The notes: generated by a model not told the origin, from the sequence alone. Shown: positions 34,098 through 43,397, counted from the stretch's first letter. The stretch is DNA of 59,319 nucleotides from an uncultured Eubacteriales bacterium (GCA_905210485.1 CAJLXA010000006.1:1-59319); one strand, 5' to 3'. Translations and numbers: made by a program.

Positions 34098-34922
34098 TTA
34101 TTTTTTCAGAAATGTTTTGATCGGAATCAGGGGGAAGAAGATCGGCGCGCGGCGCACGGCCATGATATACGCATCATCTTTGCCGTAACATTCAGCGTCG
34201 TCCTGCTCCATCATCGCGGCGCGACGGAAGAGCGTCGCAAAGAAGATGACATCCACGAGGAAAATCACGATGAGAAGCGCAAGATTGGACTTGAGGAGGA
34301 TATAGCCGGCCGAAACGGCGAGGAACATCAGAACGAAACATTCCACAAGAAGTTCGGGGTAACGGGACAGGCGATAGATGCCGCCTGCAGGGATCGGGGC
34401 GCCGTTTTCATGTTTATCGGCAAGACGGCGGAACGTAATGAGCCATGTCAGAACGATGCAGACCGCAAGGCCGATCAGCGCGATCAGAAGAGTAACCGAA
34501 ATATTCTTCGGGTTCTTTCCAGTGTAACCGCCGGTGAAGAAACGGTAGTCCATCGGAAGCATGACGGCCGTCATCAGAACGGAACCGCAAACGAAGCGGA
34601 TGAGCGATGCAAGGAAGTTATACGGATGTTCGACATCGGAGGGTCCGCGTTTCTTCGCAAGAAGAGCGTTCGCCGCGATACGCGATACGGCATAAACGGC
34701 AAGGAGCAGAAGAAGAAGGAAAGTGAAGACACCTTTTTCCAGCTCGGCATGATGCATATAAACCAACGCCCCGGCCTGGAAAACAATCGAGAGATAGATG
34801 CCGTAGCGGGAAGCATATCTGCGGAAGAAGAAAGCGGGCAGAAATGCAATGCAGGAAACGACGAGCAGGTTCAGAAGTTCATATGTACAAACTTCTTTCA
34901 GCGTAAGAATATTAAAGTGCAT
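34098..34922 (-). CDS. Isoprenylcysteine-methyltransferase-like (DUF1295-type) membrane protein
   Basis: 274 residues with about seven hydrophobic segments. The C-terminal part has the ICMT/DUF1295 pattern: GGIYRLSRYPELLVE (the G-x-Y-x3-R-x-P-x4-E motif) and, about 50 residues on, an ME-x-DDAECYGKDDAYI stretch ending in a RAPIFFP segment (the E-x3-L-x3-FG-x2-Y-x2-Y-x-FIP motif). Such proteins methylate or reduce lipid-like substrates at the membrane; the His of the usual RHP motif is Tyr here, so activity is uncertain. The start follows GGAGGTCTGTTT. It is monocistronic. Confidence 0.65.
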   Translation of the reverse strand: MHFNILTLKEVCTYELLNLLVVSCIAFLPAFFFRRYASRYGIYLSIVFQAGALVYMHHAELEKGVFTFLLLLLLAVYAVSRIAANALLAKKRGPSDVEHPYNFLASLIRFVCGSVLMTAVMLPMDYRFFTGGYTGKNPKNISVTLLIALIGLAVCIVLTWLITFRRLADKHENGAPIPAGGIYRLSRYPELLVECFVLMFLAVSAGYILLKSNLALLIVIFLVDVIFFATLFRRAAMMEQDDAECYGKDDAYIMAVRRAPIFFPLIPIKTFLKK

Positions 34923-34996
34923 AAACAGACCTCCGATATATAGAATTTTTTGGTATTGCGAGTTTATGTCTGCACTATTATATAAGCTACGTTTTC

Positions 34997-35025
34997 ATTA
35001 TAACACGCTGATTTCAAAATATCAA
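34997..35025 (-). promoter_or_regulatory. Promoter of the ICMT-like gene
   Basis: On the minus strand: TTGATA (35025-35020) and TATAAT (35002-34997), spacer 17. The leader is about 68 bases. Confidence 0.85.
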
Positions 35026-35336
35026 GAGGTACGAAGCAGGAATCTTGCAAAAAAATCAAAAAAATTGCTCAAAACCCGTAGAAATGTATATGTAAGTGTG
35101 CTTTTTCGGAAAAGTTAGGAATTTCTACCTTTTTACCGTAAAACCGCCGCAAAACTCTTTTTTTCGGGTCGGCGCGCGGGTATACGGCATATCCCCGAAA
35201 CCATTTTTTATGGACATAATCATCTTTTGGAAATATTTTACATTAGCGGGCGCTGTGCGCCGCGTATGGACAAAATCGAAAAACACAGCGCCGGATCACG
35301 CATGGCGTATTCGTTCCGTCGTTTCCGAAAAAGCAC
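35026..35336. other. Intergenic stretch without recognised features
   Basis: About 310 bases, AT-rich on the left and more GC-rich on the right (near 35161-35310). No frame with a ribosome site, no terminator and no RNA gene is seen. Confidence 0.4.
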
Positions 35337-35365
35337 TTGTAATATTCTATGCAATATGATATACT
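35337..35365 (+). promoter_or_regulatory. Possible distal promoter of trmO
   Basis: TTGTAA at 35337-35342 and TATACT at 35360-35365, spacer 17, leaving a leader of about 175 bases. Confidence 0.6.
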
Positions 35366-35467
35366 TTGTGCAACGGGGACTTTTCCGATTCGCGACAATC
35401 TCCCGTTCATACAAAGCGATCTGCTGTTTTACAGGGCGGTCAGAAGAGCGCCTGAGTCCGCAGGATA

Positions 35468-35493
35468 TTTACATTTGTAAACCATGCTTTACA
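35468..35493. promoter_or_regulatory. TTTACA/TGTAAA inverted repeats before trmO
   Basis: TTTACA (35468-35473), TGTAAA (35476-35481) and TTTACA (35488-35493) form two overlapping inverted repeats with gaps of two and six bases. This is an operator-like arrangement for an unidentified regulator. Confidence 0.35.
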
Positions 35494-35546
35494 TTACGAC
35501 GGATATGTTCCGTGAAACAATCGTTGTTCCCGAAAAAGGAGTCTCT

Positions 35547-36257
35547 ATGAAAACCGAAATACCGATGCGTCCCATCGCCTATATTGAAACCGACTACAAG
35601 GAAAAATTCGGGATCCCGCGGCAAAGCGGGCGCGTTCCGTCCGTCGGCCGTGTGGTATTTCTGCCGCCTTTCCGCAATCCCGACGCTCTGCGTGAAATCG
35701 AGGGATTTTCCCATCTGTGGTTGCTTTTTGATTTTTCGGAAGCCCATCGTCCGGAGTTTTCTCCGACGGTAAGACCGCCGCGGCTGGGCGGCAACCGCCG
35801 GGTCGGCGTTTTCGCGAGCCGCTCGCCGTTCCGCCCCAATCCCATCGGTCTTTCTTCTGTCCGTCTGCTTTCTGTGGAGCACACCGAAAACCGCGGCGAC
35901 GTATTGGTGGTATCGGGGGCCGACCTGCTCGACGGAACGCCGATCTTCGACATAAAGCCGTATCTGCCGTCGTCCGATTGTCACCCGGACGCCACCGGCG
36001 GCTATGCCGACAGCGGCGCCTGTCACCGCTTATCGGTGGACTTTCCCGATTCCCTCCTTGCGCGTATCCCGCCCGAAAAGCAGGCGGCGCTGATTGCGGG
36101 AATCGCCGAGGATCCGCGGCCCTCCTATCAGGACGACGAGCACCGCCTTTATCACATGCGATTTGCGGATTATGACATTGCTTTTACCGTCAGCGGCGAT
36201 ACCGCCACCGTCAGAGACGTTGCCGAAGTCAGATCCGGAAAGCACGAGAGATCATGA
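35547..36257 (+). CDS. trmO: TrmO (TsaA/YaeB family) tRNA t6A37 N6-methyltransferase
   Basis: 236 residues. The N-terminal beta-barrel domain has the family motif SRSPFRPNPIGLSSVRLL plus IFDIKPYLPSSD; this binds S-adenosylmethionine and methylates N6-threonylcarbamoyladenosine at tRNA position 37. The C-terminal domain (from about 165) with PSYQDD-x-RLYHMRFADYDI is the second conserved part. The start at 35547 follows AAAAAGGAGTCTCT; a start at 35484 has no ribosome site. It is monocistronic. Confidence 0.9.
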   Translation: MKTEIPMRPIAYIETDYKEKFGIPRQSGRVPSVGRVVFLPPFRNPDALREIEGFSHLWLLFDFSEAHRPEFSPTVRPPRLGGNRRVGVFASRSPFRPNPIGLSSVRLLSVEHTENRGDVLVVSGADLLDGTPIFDIKPYLPSSDCHPDATGGYADSGACHRLSVDFPDSLLARIPPEKQAALIAGIAEDPRPSYQDDEHRLYHMRFADYDIAFTVSGDTATVRDVAEVRSGKHERS

Positions 36258-36359
36258 CGGACTCCTAAAAACGCGGGGAAAATCGCTGGTATCTCATGAT
36301 TTGTAAATGTCTAATGACCGCTATGTCGGGTACCGGCGTGTTTTCGCTGAAAACTAAAA

Positions 36360-36397
36360 AAGCAGACTTTTCCGCGGGTTTTCCCGGAAGTCTGCTT
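36360..36397. terminator. Terminator between trmO and lnt
   Basis: AAGCAGACTT-TTCCG pairs with CGGAAGTCTGCTT (two-base bulge) around a nine-base loop, with A-rich and T-rich flanks. It can end both convergent transcripts. Confidence 0.72.
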
Positions 36398-36436
36398 CTT
36401 ATCGTTCGGCAAAAATACTGTCACCGGCAAGGCCGT

Positions 36437-37039
36437 TTATATGCCTTGTGTTTTTTCGCGGCGGCGTTTTACGGAAAGAAACACGGCCGTCCCGTATGAC
36501 GCGGCAAGAGCCGCCGTCAAAATAAAGATCGGAGCGTCCCCGAGACGCACGGCAAGCGTCGTATGGGTGCGGCGCGTAAGTTGTACGACCGAAACGGCGG
36601 CCACGTCAACGTCGGTACGGCCGTATACGTCGCCGCGCGCCGTAATGACCGAAGAATACCCTGTCGCCGCGCTCCGCGCCACGTCCCGGCCGGATTCCAC
36701 GGCGCGCAGTACGGCCTGCGCTTCGTGTTGCCTGAGGGCGGCGGAGCCGAGGAACCATGAGTCGTTTGTCGGAAGCAGGATATAGTCGGCGCCCGCTTTC
36801 ACCGTTTCACGCGTGAGATGCGGATATATCGAATCAAAGCAGATAAGCGCCCCCGGCGTTCCGAAACCGTCCGTCCCGAACACCGTGCCGTCGCTCCCCG
36901 CCGAAAGCGGTTTATCCCGCATCAGTCCAACCAGAGAAGGCGCGACCGCCGTAAAGAAGTTTTCCATCGGCAGGTATTCTCCGAAAGGAACGAGATGTCT
37001 TTTATCGTAAACTATAGTTGACATTTTTTCCGTTTTCAT
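36437..37039 (-). pseudogene. lnt: Apolipoprotein N-acyltransferase, C-terminal part (after a frameshift)
   Basis: 200 codons in a frame one base off the upstream part. It carries the rest of the nitrilase-like domain: the lysine of VYDKRHLVPFGEYLP and the nucleophile of ALICFDSIYP, two of the Glu-Lys-Cys triad, plus the NDSWF-x-GSAALRQHEAQA motif and a last membrane helix. It has no ribosome site of its own. Removing one A from the A6 tract (plus-strand T6 at 37024-37029) makes YFDENGKMSTIVYDKRH read straight through from the N-terminal part. Confidence 0.85.
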
Positions 37040-38108
37040 CGAAATAATAGAGCGAATTGTAATGCGCCCCGCTTTCCGTATCGTCCCGGAAAGCGCCTAC
37101 GATCTGCGGCATCGACAAACTGCCTGCCAGTTCGGAAATATAGTAAGAAATATACCCGTCAGGGAAAGAAACCAGGAATAGGGATTCCGACCACAGCGCG
37201 ATGTCCGCCCCCTCTTTTTTTGCTTCGTATACCAGTTCCTCGCCGATCTTATATATTTCATACGCCGTATAATTATTTATTTCCAACCCCGAAACGCCCG
37301 TCTGAATCAGCGCAACGCTTAAAGTATCGCTCTCCTTATCTTCGGGCACCGCAAGAAGCGCTACTCCGCCCATCACATGCGACGAAAGGAGAGCCGTCAG
37401 CGCAAGAAAAAGCGCCGTCGCGGCGTGGCGGTCGCGCGTCAACCGGAAAAAGAACGATCGCGACATGCGTTCTGTCTGCAGCCGCTTTGCCGCCGCCATC
37501 GAAAATATAGCAAGGTATCCGTTTACAAGAAGCAGAACAAACGACGGGAACTGTGTGCCGAATAAAGAAACGGTCATGCGGAACAGAGGATTCCCGATCT
37601 GCCCGACGGCAAGCGTCCCCCAGGGAATGCCGGCGAAAGTGAAATTCTGCAGCCATTCCGAAACCGCATAAACGGCCGCCAGGAGCGGCGGAAACATCAG
37701 GCGATTCTTCGTAAGCCCCGTTATGCGGCAGAATAAAAATCCGAGGAAGATAAAACCCGGTAAGAAAAAGAGAGATTCGAGAAGCGACAGGCCGACCTGA
37801 CAAAAAATCACCATGAAGACGGCTTCCGCGGCCGAAAAAGTGCCGATGAATTCCAAGGGATACATAGCAAAGAACCAATGGAATACAACGAGATAGAAAC
37901 CGAACATCATGAAAAATCCGCGCAATACAAAAACGCCCGCGTATTTTCTTTTGTTTGCGGAAACGGCGGAAAAGAGGAAGACACAGTACGGAATATGAAA
38001 AAGAAAGGCGAGAAACCCGCATGACGGGAAAACCAAAGGGACGGCCGGAAGCGCTCCGGCGCATAAAAGAAGCAGAAAAAACAGTATGTTTTTTGCCGCA
38101 GGTCTCAT
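37002..38108 (-). pseudogene. lnt: Apolipoprotein N-acyltransferase, N-terminal part (frameshifted lnt)
   Basis: 368 codons. Lnt adds the third acyl chain to lipoproteins in the outer face of the cytoplasmic membrane. About seven hydrophobic segments precede a nitrilase-like domain that begins near residue 265 and includes the catalytic glutamate of IALWSESLF. The frame then ends in NVNYSLR at an A6 tract. The start at 38108 follows AAAGGAGAGAATC; a start at 38156 would overlap rluA. The rest of the enzyme lies in the next frame. Third gene of the upp-rluA-lnt operon. It may be a true mutation, a sequencing error, or slippage-controlled expression. Confidence 0.87.
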
Positions 38109-38133
38109 GATTCTCTCCTTTCCTTCGCCTTTG

Positions 38134-39132
38134 TCACCCGGCCACGTTTTTATCACCGAAAAACGGCGCGGTAAAATAAATCTCGTTTTTGGGTATACGG
38201 AATTCGCGCCCGTTCAGATAATCCAGTGCGGTCGGCTCTCCGCGAAAAACAAAGCGGATACGGTAGGAACACAGCGCCTGATACTTATACCCTTTCGCGC
38301 GGTCGGCGCGATTTTCGCCGTACTTTCCGTCCCCCCACAATGGGTAACCGAGGGCCGCCATGTGCGCGCGGATCTGATGCGTACGTCCCGTGTGCAGACG
38401 AACGGTAAGAAGCGCGTCGCCGTCCTTTTCGGCAATGACTTCATATTCGGTACGGATATTCTTTGCCCCGCGCGGCGGATTTTTTTCATATATACGGACA
38501 ATATTCCGTTTTTCGTCTTTGATAAGATAAGCGTCGCATATGGCATGCTTCGGCGCCGGAATACCGTGTACGGCGCATAAATAATCTTTTTCAATCTCGC
38601 GGTCGCGTATTTTATCGTTCATCACGCGAAGCGCCTCCGCGTTTTTGGCCGCAATCACAATACCGCCGGTATTACGGTCGATACGGTTGCAAAGCGCCGG
38701 CGCGAAACTGTTTTCCGCCCGCGGGTCGTACTCGCCCTTCTGCGCAAGATAGGCCTGCAAATGGAACAAAAGCGTATTCTGCGACCCTTCGCTGTCTTCA
38801 TGAACCGTTACGCCGGGACGTTTGTTCAATAAAAGTATATTTTCATCTTCATACAGAACGGAAAGGCGCGGCGTTACCGTAAGAAGCGCGTGCATGGTGC
38901 CGCTCATGCTGTCTTTGCGTGTATCGCGGAAGAAGTCTTCGGGAACAAACAATTGCAAAGAATCCCCCTCACGAAGAATCTCGGAGGGGGTCGTTCTTTT
39001 TCTGTTCAGTTTGATCTTCTTCAGGCGAACCGCTTTATAGAGAAAAGCAGGCGGCATGTCCGGGACGGCCTTCGACAGGAATTTGTCCAGTCTCTGCCCT
39101 GCGTCGTTTTTCTTTATCGTCAGTTCGCGCAT
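38134..39132 (-). CDS. RluA family 23S rRNA pseudouridine synthase
   Basis: 332 residues: an N-terminal S4 RNA-binding domain (about 1-65, AGQRLDKFLSK) and a pseudouridine synthase domain with the catalytic aspartate in CNRIDRNTGGIVIAAK, then LHTGRTHQIRAHMAALGYPLWGDGKYG. It probably modifies 23S rRNA, as RluC and RluD do; which sites cannot be told. The start is three bases after the upp stop, with no separate ribosome site, so translation is likely coupled. Middle gene of the upp-rluA-lnt operon. Confidence 0.9.
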   Translation of the reverse strand: MRELTIKKNDAGQRLDKFLSKAVPDMPPAFLYKAVRLKKIKLNRKRTTPSEILREGDSLQLFVPEDFFRDTRKDSMSGTMHALLTVTPRLSVLYEDENILLLNKRPGVTVHEDSEGSQNTLLFHLQAYLAQKGEYDPRAENSFAPALCNRIDRNTGGIVIAAKNAEALRVMNDKIRDREIEKDYLCAVHGIPAPKHAICDAYLIKDEKRNIVRIYEKNPPRGAKNIRTEYEVIAEKDGDALLTVRLHTGRTHQIRAHMAALGYPLWGDGKYGENRADRAKGYKYQALCSYRIRFVFRGEPTALDYLNGREFRIPKNEIYFTAPFFGDKNVAG

Positions 39133-39135
39133 GAT

Positions 39136-39765
39136 TTATTTCGTACCGAAGATACGGTCGCCGGCGTCGCCGAGGCCGGGGACGATGTATGCATGATCGT
39201 TCAGTTTCTCGTCAAGCGCCGCAATGTAAATATCCACATCGGGGTGATCGGCCTGCACCTTTGCCACGCCTTCGGGTGCGCCCACAAGACACATAAGGCG
39301 GAGATTCGTGCATCCTTTTGCCTTGATCATCTTCAGCGCGTCCGAAGCGGAGCCGCCGGTGGCCAGCATCGGGTCGACCACGATGACAAGGCGGTTTTCG
39401 ATATCGGGCGGCATTTTGCAGTAGTATTCCACCGGTTCATGGGAATCGGGGTCACGGTAAAGACCGATATGGCCGACGCGTGCGCCGGGAATCAGTTCGA
39501 GAAGACCGTCCACCATGCCGAGGCCGGCGCGGAGAATCGGAACAATCGCCAGTTTTTTGCCGGCAATTTTTTTCATTGTGGCAGTGGCGACGGGCGTTTC
39601 CACAGTGACGTCTGTCAAAGGCAGATCGCGGGTAAGTTCGTACCCCATCAGGAGAGAAATTTCATTTAAGAGCGCGCGGAAGTCTTTCGATGACGTGTTT
39701 TTGTCACGCATCAGAGTGAGTTTGTGATGAATCAGCGGGTGGTCGATAATGTGAAGTTCGCTCAT
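39136..39765 (-). CDS. upp: Uracil phosphoribosyltransferase
   Basis: 209 residues, the standard length. It makes UMP from uracil and PRPP. The PRPP loop is IVVDPMLATGGSASDAL; the uracil-binding end is AYIVPGLGDAGDRIFGTK. The N-terminal DHPLIHHKLTLMRDKNTSS pattern is also diagnostic. The start at 39765 (MSEL) follows AAAGGATGTAAA. First gene of the upp-rluA-lnt operon, divergent from the McrB-like gene. Confidence 0.96.
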   Translation of the reverse strand: MSELHIIDHPLIHHKLTLMRDKNTSSKDFRALLNEISLLMGYELTRDLPLTDVTVETPVATATMKKIAGKKLAIVPILRAGLGMVDGLLELIPGARVGHIGLYRDPDSHEPVEYYCKMPPDIENRLVIVVDPMLATGGSASDALKMIKAKGCTNLRLMCLVGAPEGVAKVQADHPDVDIYIAALDEKLNDHAYIVPGLGDAGDRIFGTK

Positions 39766-39842
39766 TTTACATCCTTTCGCGGGCGGGTTGAATTTTCTCG
39801 TGTTCGGAGTCCGCCCCCTCCTCACTTGCAGTGTTCTTTAGT

Positions 39843-39871
39843 ATTATACACGCTTCGTTTGCGATTTTCAA
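39843..39871 (-). promoter_or_regulatory. Promoter of the upp operon
   Basis: On the minus strand: TTGAAA (39871-39866) and TATAAT (39848-39843), spacer 17. Confidence 0.85.
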
Positions 39872-39954
39872 GGGATTCTGCGAAAAAAGTACGATTTTGC
39901 CGAAAAAGTATGATCTTCTTTTTTCGCCTGTCTCCTCGAAAATGCGAAAAGGAC

Positions 39955-39983
39955 TTGCATTTTTCAGTGAAATATAATAAAAT
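39955..39983 (+). promoter_or_regulatory. Probable promoter of the McrB-like pair
   Basis: TTGCAT at 39955-39960 and TAAAAT at 39978-39983 with spacer 17; a TATAAT at 39973-39978 has too short a spacer (12). It is followed by a GGAGG ribosome site at 40010-40014. Confidence 0.55.
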
Positions 39984-40023
39984 AGAATAAAATACGCAAA
40001 TCCACTCGCGGAGGCAAGAGTTT

Positions 40024-41844
40024 ATGATTCGCATGAAGAAAAAAATAGGCCGCCTGATGGCGCGGCTTTTATCATCCGGCGGCTTCTGGAGCGTCTGGTC
40101 GTCCATCGCGGTACTCATGGCGGCGCTCACGCTGTTTTATCTGGATCTTCCGAACGGTTCGCGCATTGCGGAAACGCTGTACGCAGAGGGGTCGTTTCTT
40201 CTTCCGCTGTTCCGCTCGATGTTCGGTCCCAAATTGTTTAAGGAACTGATGTCGGACACCGTCGCCGCCGCGTCAGAACCTTTCCGCCTGTACCCCGTGT
40301 CCTATGCGTTTCTGATCTGGGCCACCGTGGTCTCTTTCATTCATATTGCGGAGTATTTTGCCTATAAGGGTATCCGTGACCGCTTTTATGCCGGTAAAAC
40401 GCTTACTCCGCGCACCGAGCGCGTGTTCCGTCTCACATACGTGGCCATCTGCGCCGCCATTGCCCTTGTACTGCTGATCGTATCCATTCTGTCGGCATAT
40501 TTCACCGCTCCGGACAAAATACCCGCTTTCGGCGTATCTTTCGGCAATCTTGTCGTCTCGATGCTGTTCTGCGTTTCGTTCATGCTTGTCCCGCCGCTTG
40601 CCTTTGCCGCCGCGGTATTTGTTCTGTTTTATCTTGTATACGCCGTCTTTGTTTTCTTTCACACTGTGCTTTCCGTGTTCCGTACGCCGCACGGAGACGC
40701 CGGAAACGGCGCGGACGTTCCGTACGGGCGGAAAAATGCCGCGCAGTCTCCGGGCGAACTGTTCCCCGGCCTTTCCCGTATTGACGAGCTGAATCAGAAA
40801 CCCGTAGCGGCCACCCTCTCCACTGCGACAACGCTTGAAGAATTCTGCCTCGATCTTCAGGCTTATCTCGCGCAAAAGCATGAACTTTATTACGGATTAC
40901 CGATGATCCGCGCATTTGTTTCGGGAATGTCCGCCTCTCAGGTCATCATCATTCAAGGGCTTTCCGGGGCCGGAAAAAGCGTTCTTCCGCGCATGTTTGC
41001 GGAATTCGTCGGTTGCGACGCGCCCTTCACGCCCGTGCAATCCACATGGCGTGACCGCGGCGATCTTATCGGCTACTATAATGACTTCACGCGGCGATAC
41101 CGCGAAACGCGCTTCCTGAAAGATCTGTATGCGGCCTCCTATTCCGACAAACCCGTTCTCATGATTCTTGATGAAATGAATCTGTCGCGGATCGAATACT
41201 ATTTTGCCGATTTCCTCTCCGTCATGGAATTCCCTCCGTCCGAGCGGAAAATTCAGGTCTGCGAACCCTATCCCGGCCAAAAAATGCCGCGGCTTCTTCA
41301 AGACGGTTTTCTGCCGATCCCGGATAACGTCTGGTTCATCGGCACCGCCAATACCGACGAATCCACCTATACGGTTACCGATAAAGTGTACGACCGCGCG
41401 ATCGCCGTTGATTTCTCCGAGCGCAGTATCCCGATCCTCACAAACCGGCACCCCGAAAAGATCAATCTTTCCGCGGCCTACCTCCGCGATCTGTTCCGCG
41501 AAGCGCTCTCCGTACCGGCATTCGCCATGAATACCGACGACACCGATAAATTCCGCCGCATCTGCGACTTCACTACCGATACTTTCGATATCCATTTCGG
41601 CAACCGCTTCATGAAGCAGATTATGAAATTCGTTCCCGTTTATGTAGCGGCCGGCGGCACCAAAGAAGAAGCGCTCGATCTTATGTTCTCGGAAAGAATC
41701 CGGCGTAAACTCGACGGCGCTTACGAAGATTACGTGAAAGAAGGCCTGATCGGTCTTCTGAAACAACTGCGCATGACATACGGTACCGGCGTATTTCACG
41801 AGACCGAAAACGTCATCATGCGCCTGAATAAAAAACTGGTATAA
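40024..41844 (+). CDS. Membrane-anchored McrB-like AAA+ ATPase
   Basis: 606 residues. Residues 1 to about 225 hold about five membrane helices (roughly 20-42, 90-115, 135-160, 170-190, 193-222). After a linker, the AAA+ domain has Walker A GLSGAGKS at 312-319, Walker B with LDEMNLSR (D383, E384), which is the McrB-type version of this motif, and a sensor-1 strand FIGTANTDEST. No DNA-binding domain is seen in front of it; the membrane part takes that place. The next gene starts five bases on, so the two form one unit. McrB relatives drive a nuclease partner in restriction, but a role in defence is only an inference here. Confidence 0.8.
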   Translation: MIRMKKKIGRLMARLLSSGGFWSVWSSIAVLMAALTLFYLDLPNGSRIAETLYAEGSFLLPLFRSMFGPKLFKELMSDTVAAASEPFRLYPVSYAFLIWATVVSFIHIAEYFAYKGIRDRFYAGKTLTPRTERVFRLTYVAICAAIALVLLIVSILSAYFTAPDKIPAFGVSFGNLVVSMLFCVSFMLVPPLAFAAAVFVLFYLVYAVFVFFHTVLSVFRTPHGDAGNGADVPYGRKNAAQSPGELFPGLSRIDELNQKPVAATLSTATTLEEFCLDLQAYLAQKHELYYGLPMIRAFVSGMSASQVIIIQGLSGAGKSVLPRMFAEFVGCDAPFTPVQSTWRDRGDLIGYYNDFTRRYRETRFLKDLYAASYSDKPVLMILDEMNLSRIEYYFADFLSVMEFPPSERKIQVCEPYPGQKMPRLLQDGFLPIPDNVWFIGTANTDESTYTVTDKVYDRAIAVDFSERSIPILTNRHPEKINLSAAYLRDLFREALSVPAFAMNTDDTDKFRRICDFTTDTFDIHFGNRFMKQIMKFVPVYVAAGGTKEEALDLMFSERIRRKLDGAYEDYVKEGLIGLLKQLRMTYGTGVFHETENVIMRLNKKLV

Positions 41845-41849
41845 CGGTA

Positions 41850-43373
41850 ATGAGAGAACAGAACGATCTCTATCTTCTCCGCTACACAAAAATGCTGACC
41901 GATACGTTCGGGTACAGAGCCGCGCTCTCCGATGTAACCGCCGCCATCGGAAAAGGCGCCCTGCATTTTGACGACCTGCGTGAACGCGATACGCTCTCGG
42001 ACACCGACGCCGCCTTTTTCGCGGAATTCACAGATGTTGTCCGCAGTCTCCGCGCCATTGTGGCGCACCCTCATCTGCGCATGGAACAACGCGAAGTCGT
42101 CAAAGGATTATACGGCGCCTACCGCGCGGACGCCGGTACCGTGCGCGATACCTGCCGGGACGGCAGGAACTTTTCCCGCGGCGCGGACGGAAAAATGCGT
42201 CCCGACCGTATTCATACCTATGAAAGCGAAGAAACTTTCGATATATATGAAAACCGCTTTATCGCCGCAGCCATCGACGCTTTGATCCGTCTTCTTTCCA
42301 TGAAAGCCGACGAATTTTTCGGACGTGCCTCGGAACTCGGTAAAACGGTCGGCGACCGCGCGTTATCCATGAGCGATGTGGCCGCGTTATCGTCGTTCGA
42401 TCCGTTCTTCGCAGGTGACGCGAACGAAAAACAAAAGAATACCGTCCGCCGTCCTCTGCTTTCCTCGGGTGACGGCCCCGTCATCGACTATCTGCAGAAC
42501 ATGATCGTTTTGCGCACGCGCCTGTACCGCCTTTGTCATACCGCATTCTATCGTGTGTGCCGCCGCGAAAGCACCGCGCAGCTCTCCGCGCTCCGTGCAA
42601 CCAACATTCTGCTGCATGACGCACGCTATAACGCCGTCTATCGCTTCTATATCAAACACCTGCTCTCCCCCGATGGAAAAGAAAAAGCCGAAACGCTTGC
42701 CCCGCTGTATGCAAACTATTGCTTTTTCCGCACCCTGTCGGCGCTTTGCCGCCTCGGTTTTTCCGTAGCCGATCCGCGTGCCGAAATCGTCTGCACAAAC
42801 GGCGTCTATATCGGAAAAGACCTGGCTTTACGCCGCGGTGCACTTCTTGTCACGCTGGCAACCGATGACGCGCGCGGCATGACGGCCACGGTGGCGCTTC
42901 TTCCCGCCGGCGAACACGCCCTGAAGCATACGGAAAGTTATCCTGCCGCCTCTTACTATTTTATATATCTCCCGGAACCGCCCTCCCCCATGGATACGGA
43001 AGAACGCGATCGTTACGCCGGCACGCTCATCGAAGGAAAAAGGAACGAAGGCTATACCGACGCCTATGTCATGACCACTTATGCGCTGGCACAGCAGAAC
43101 CGCATCGTACCGATGGTGCCTTTCCGCGAACGGATCGACGCCAATGCGGAATCCATGTGGAAAGAGATTCTCTTCTTTACGGAGGGTTCCCCTGTTATTT
43201 ACACACGTAAATGCCCGGTTTGCGGCTCTTTCAATCTCGATACCGAAGACCGGCAAAGTTATACCTGCCTTGACTGCAACAGCCATTACCTTGTTCTGGC
43301 GTACGGCCGCGGAAAAAACAGTCGGGACATTTTGTGGCTTCAACGTGTGGAATCACGTAAAAAACGCCTGTGA
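41850..43373 (+). CDS. DUF2357-like partner protein with a C-terminal zinc ribbon
   Basis: 507 residues, no signal or membrane helix. Around residues 121-140 is HTYESEETFDIYENRF (E125-F137), the pattern of DUF2357 proteins that sit beside McrB-like ATPases. The C-terminus holds a zinc ribbon: C455-x2-C458 and C473-x2-C476. Many relatives carry a PD-(D/E)xK nuclease domain; I see no D...ExK array here. The gene follows the ATPase by five bases with only a weak ribosome site (AACGGTA), so the two are likely translated together. It probably acts as the adaptor or effector of the ATPase. Function unproven. Confidence 0.7.
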   Translation: MREQNDLYLLRYTKMLTDTFGYRAALSDVTAAIGKGALHFDDLRERDTLSDTDAAFFAEFTDVVRSLRAIVAHPHLRMEQREVVKGLYGAYRADAGTVRDTCRDGRNFSRGADGKMRPDRIHTYESEETFDIYENRFIAAAIDALIRLLSMKADEFFGRASELGKTVGDRALSMSDVAALSSFDPFFAGDANEKQKNTVRRPLLSSGDGPVIDYLQNMIVLRTRLYRLCHTAFYRVCRRESTAQLSALRATNILLHDARYNAVYRFYIKHLLSPDGKEKAETLAPLYANYCFFRTLSALCRLGFSVADPRAEIVCTNGVYIGKDLALRRGALLVTLATDDARGMTATVALLPAGEHALKHTESYPAASYYFIYLPEPPSPMDTEERDRYAGTLIEGKRNEGYTDAYVMTTYALAQQNRIVPMVPFRERIDANAESMWKEILFFTEGSPVIYTRKCPVCGSFNLDTEDRQSYTCLDCNSHYLVLAYGRGKNSRDILWLQRVESRKKRL

Positions 43374-43397
43374 TCCAACCGTGTTCTGACATCGGAA

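Noticed and set aside
37003..37035. Repeat shared between lnt and the portal gene (about 53528-53550, cgtaaactA-type stretch)
   Set aside because: About 24 bases align with a few mismatches, but both are coding in the same sense (KMSTIVYDK and KMSPVVYEN). It looks like chance similarity of unrelated genes.
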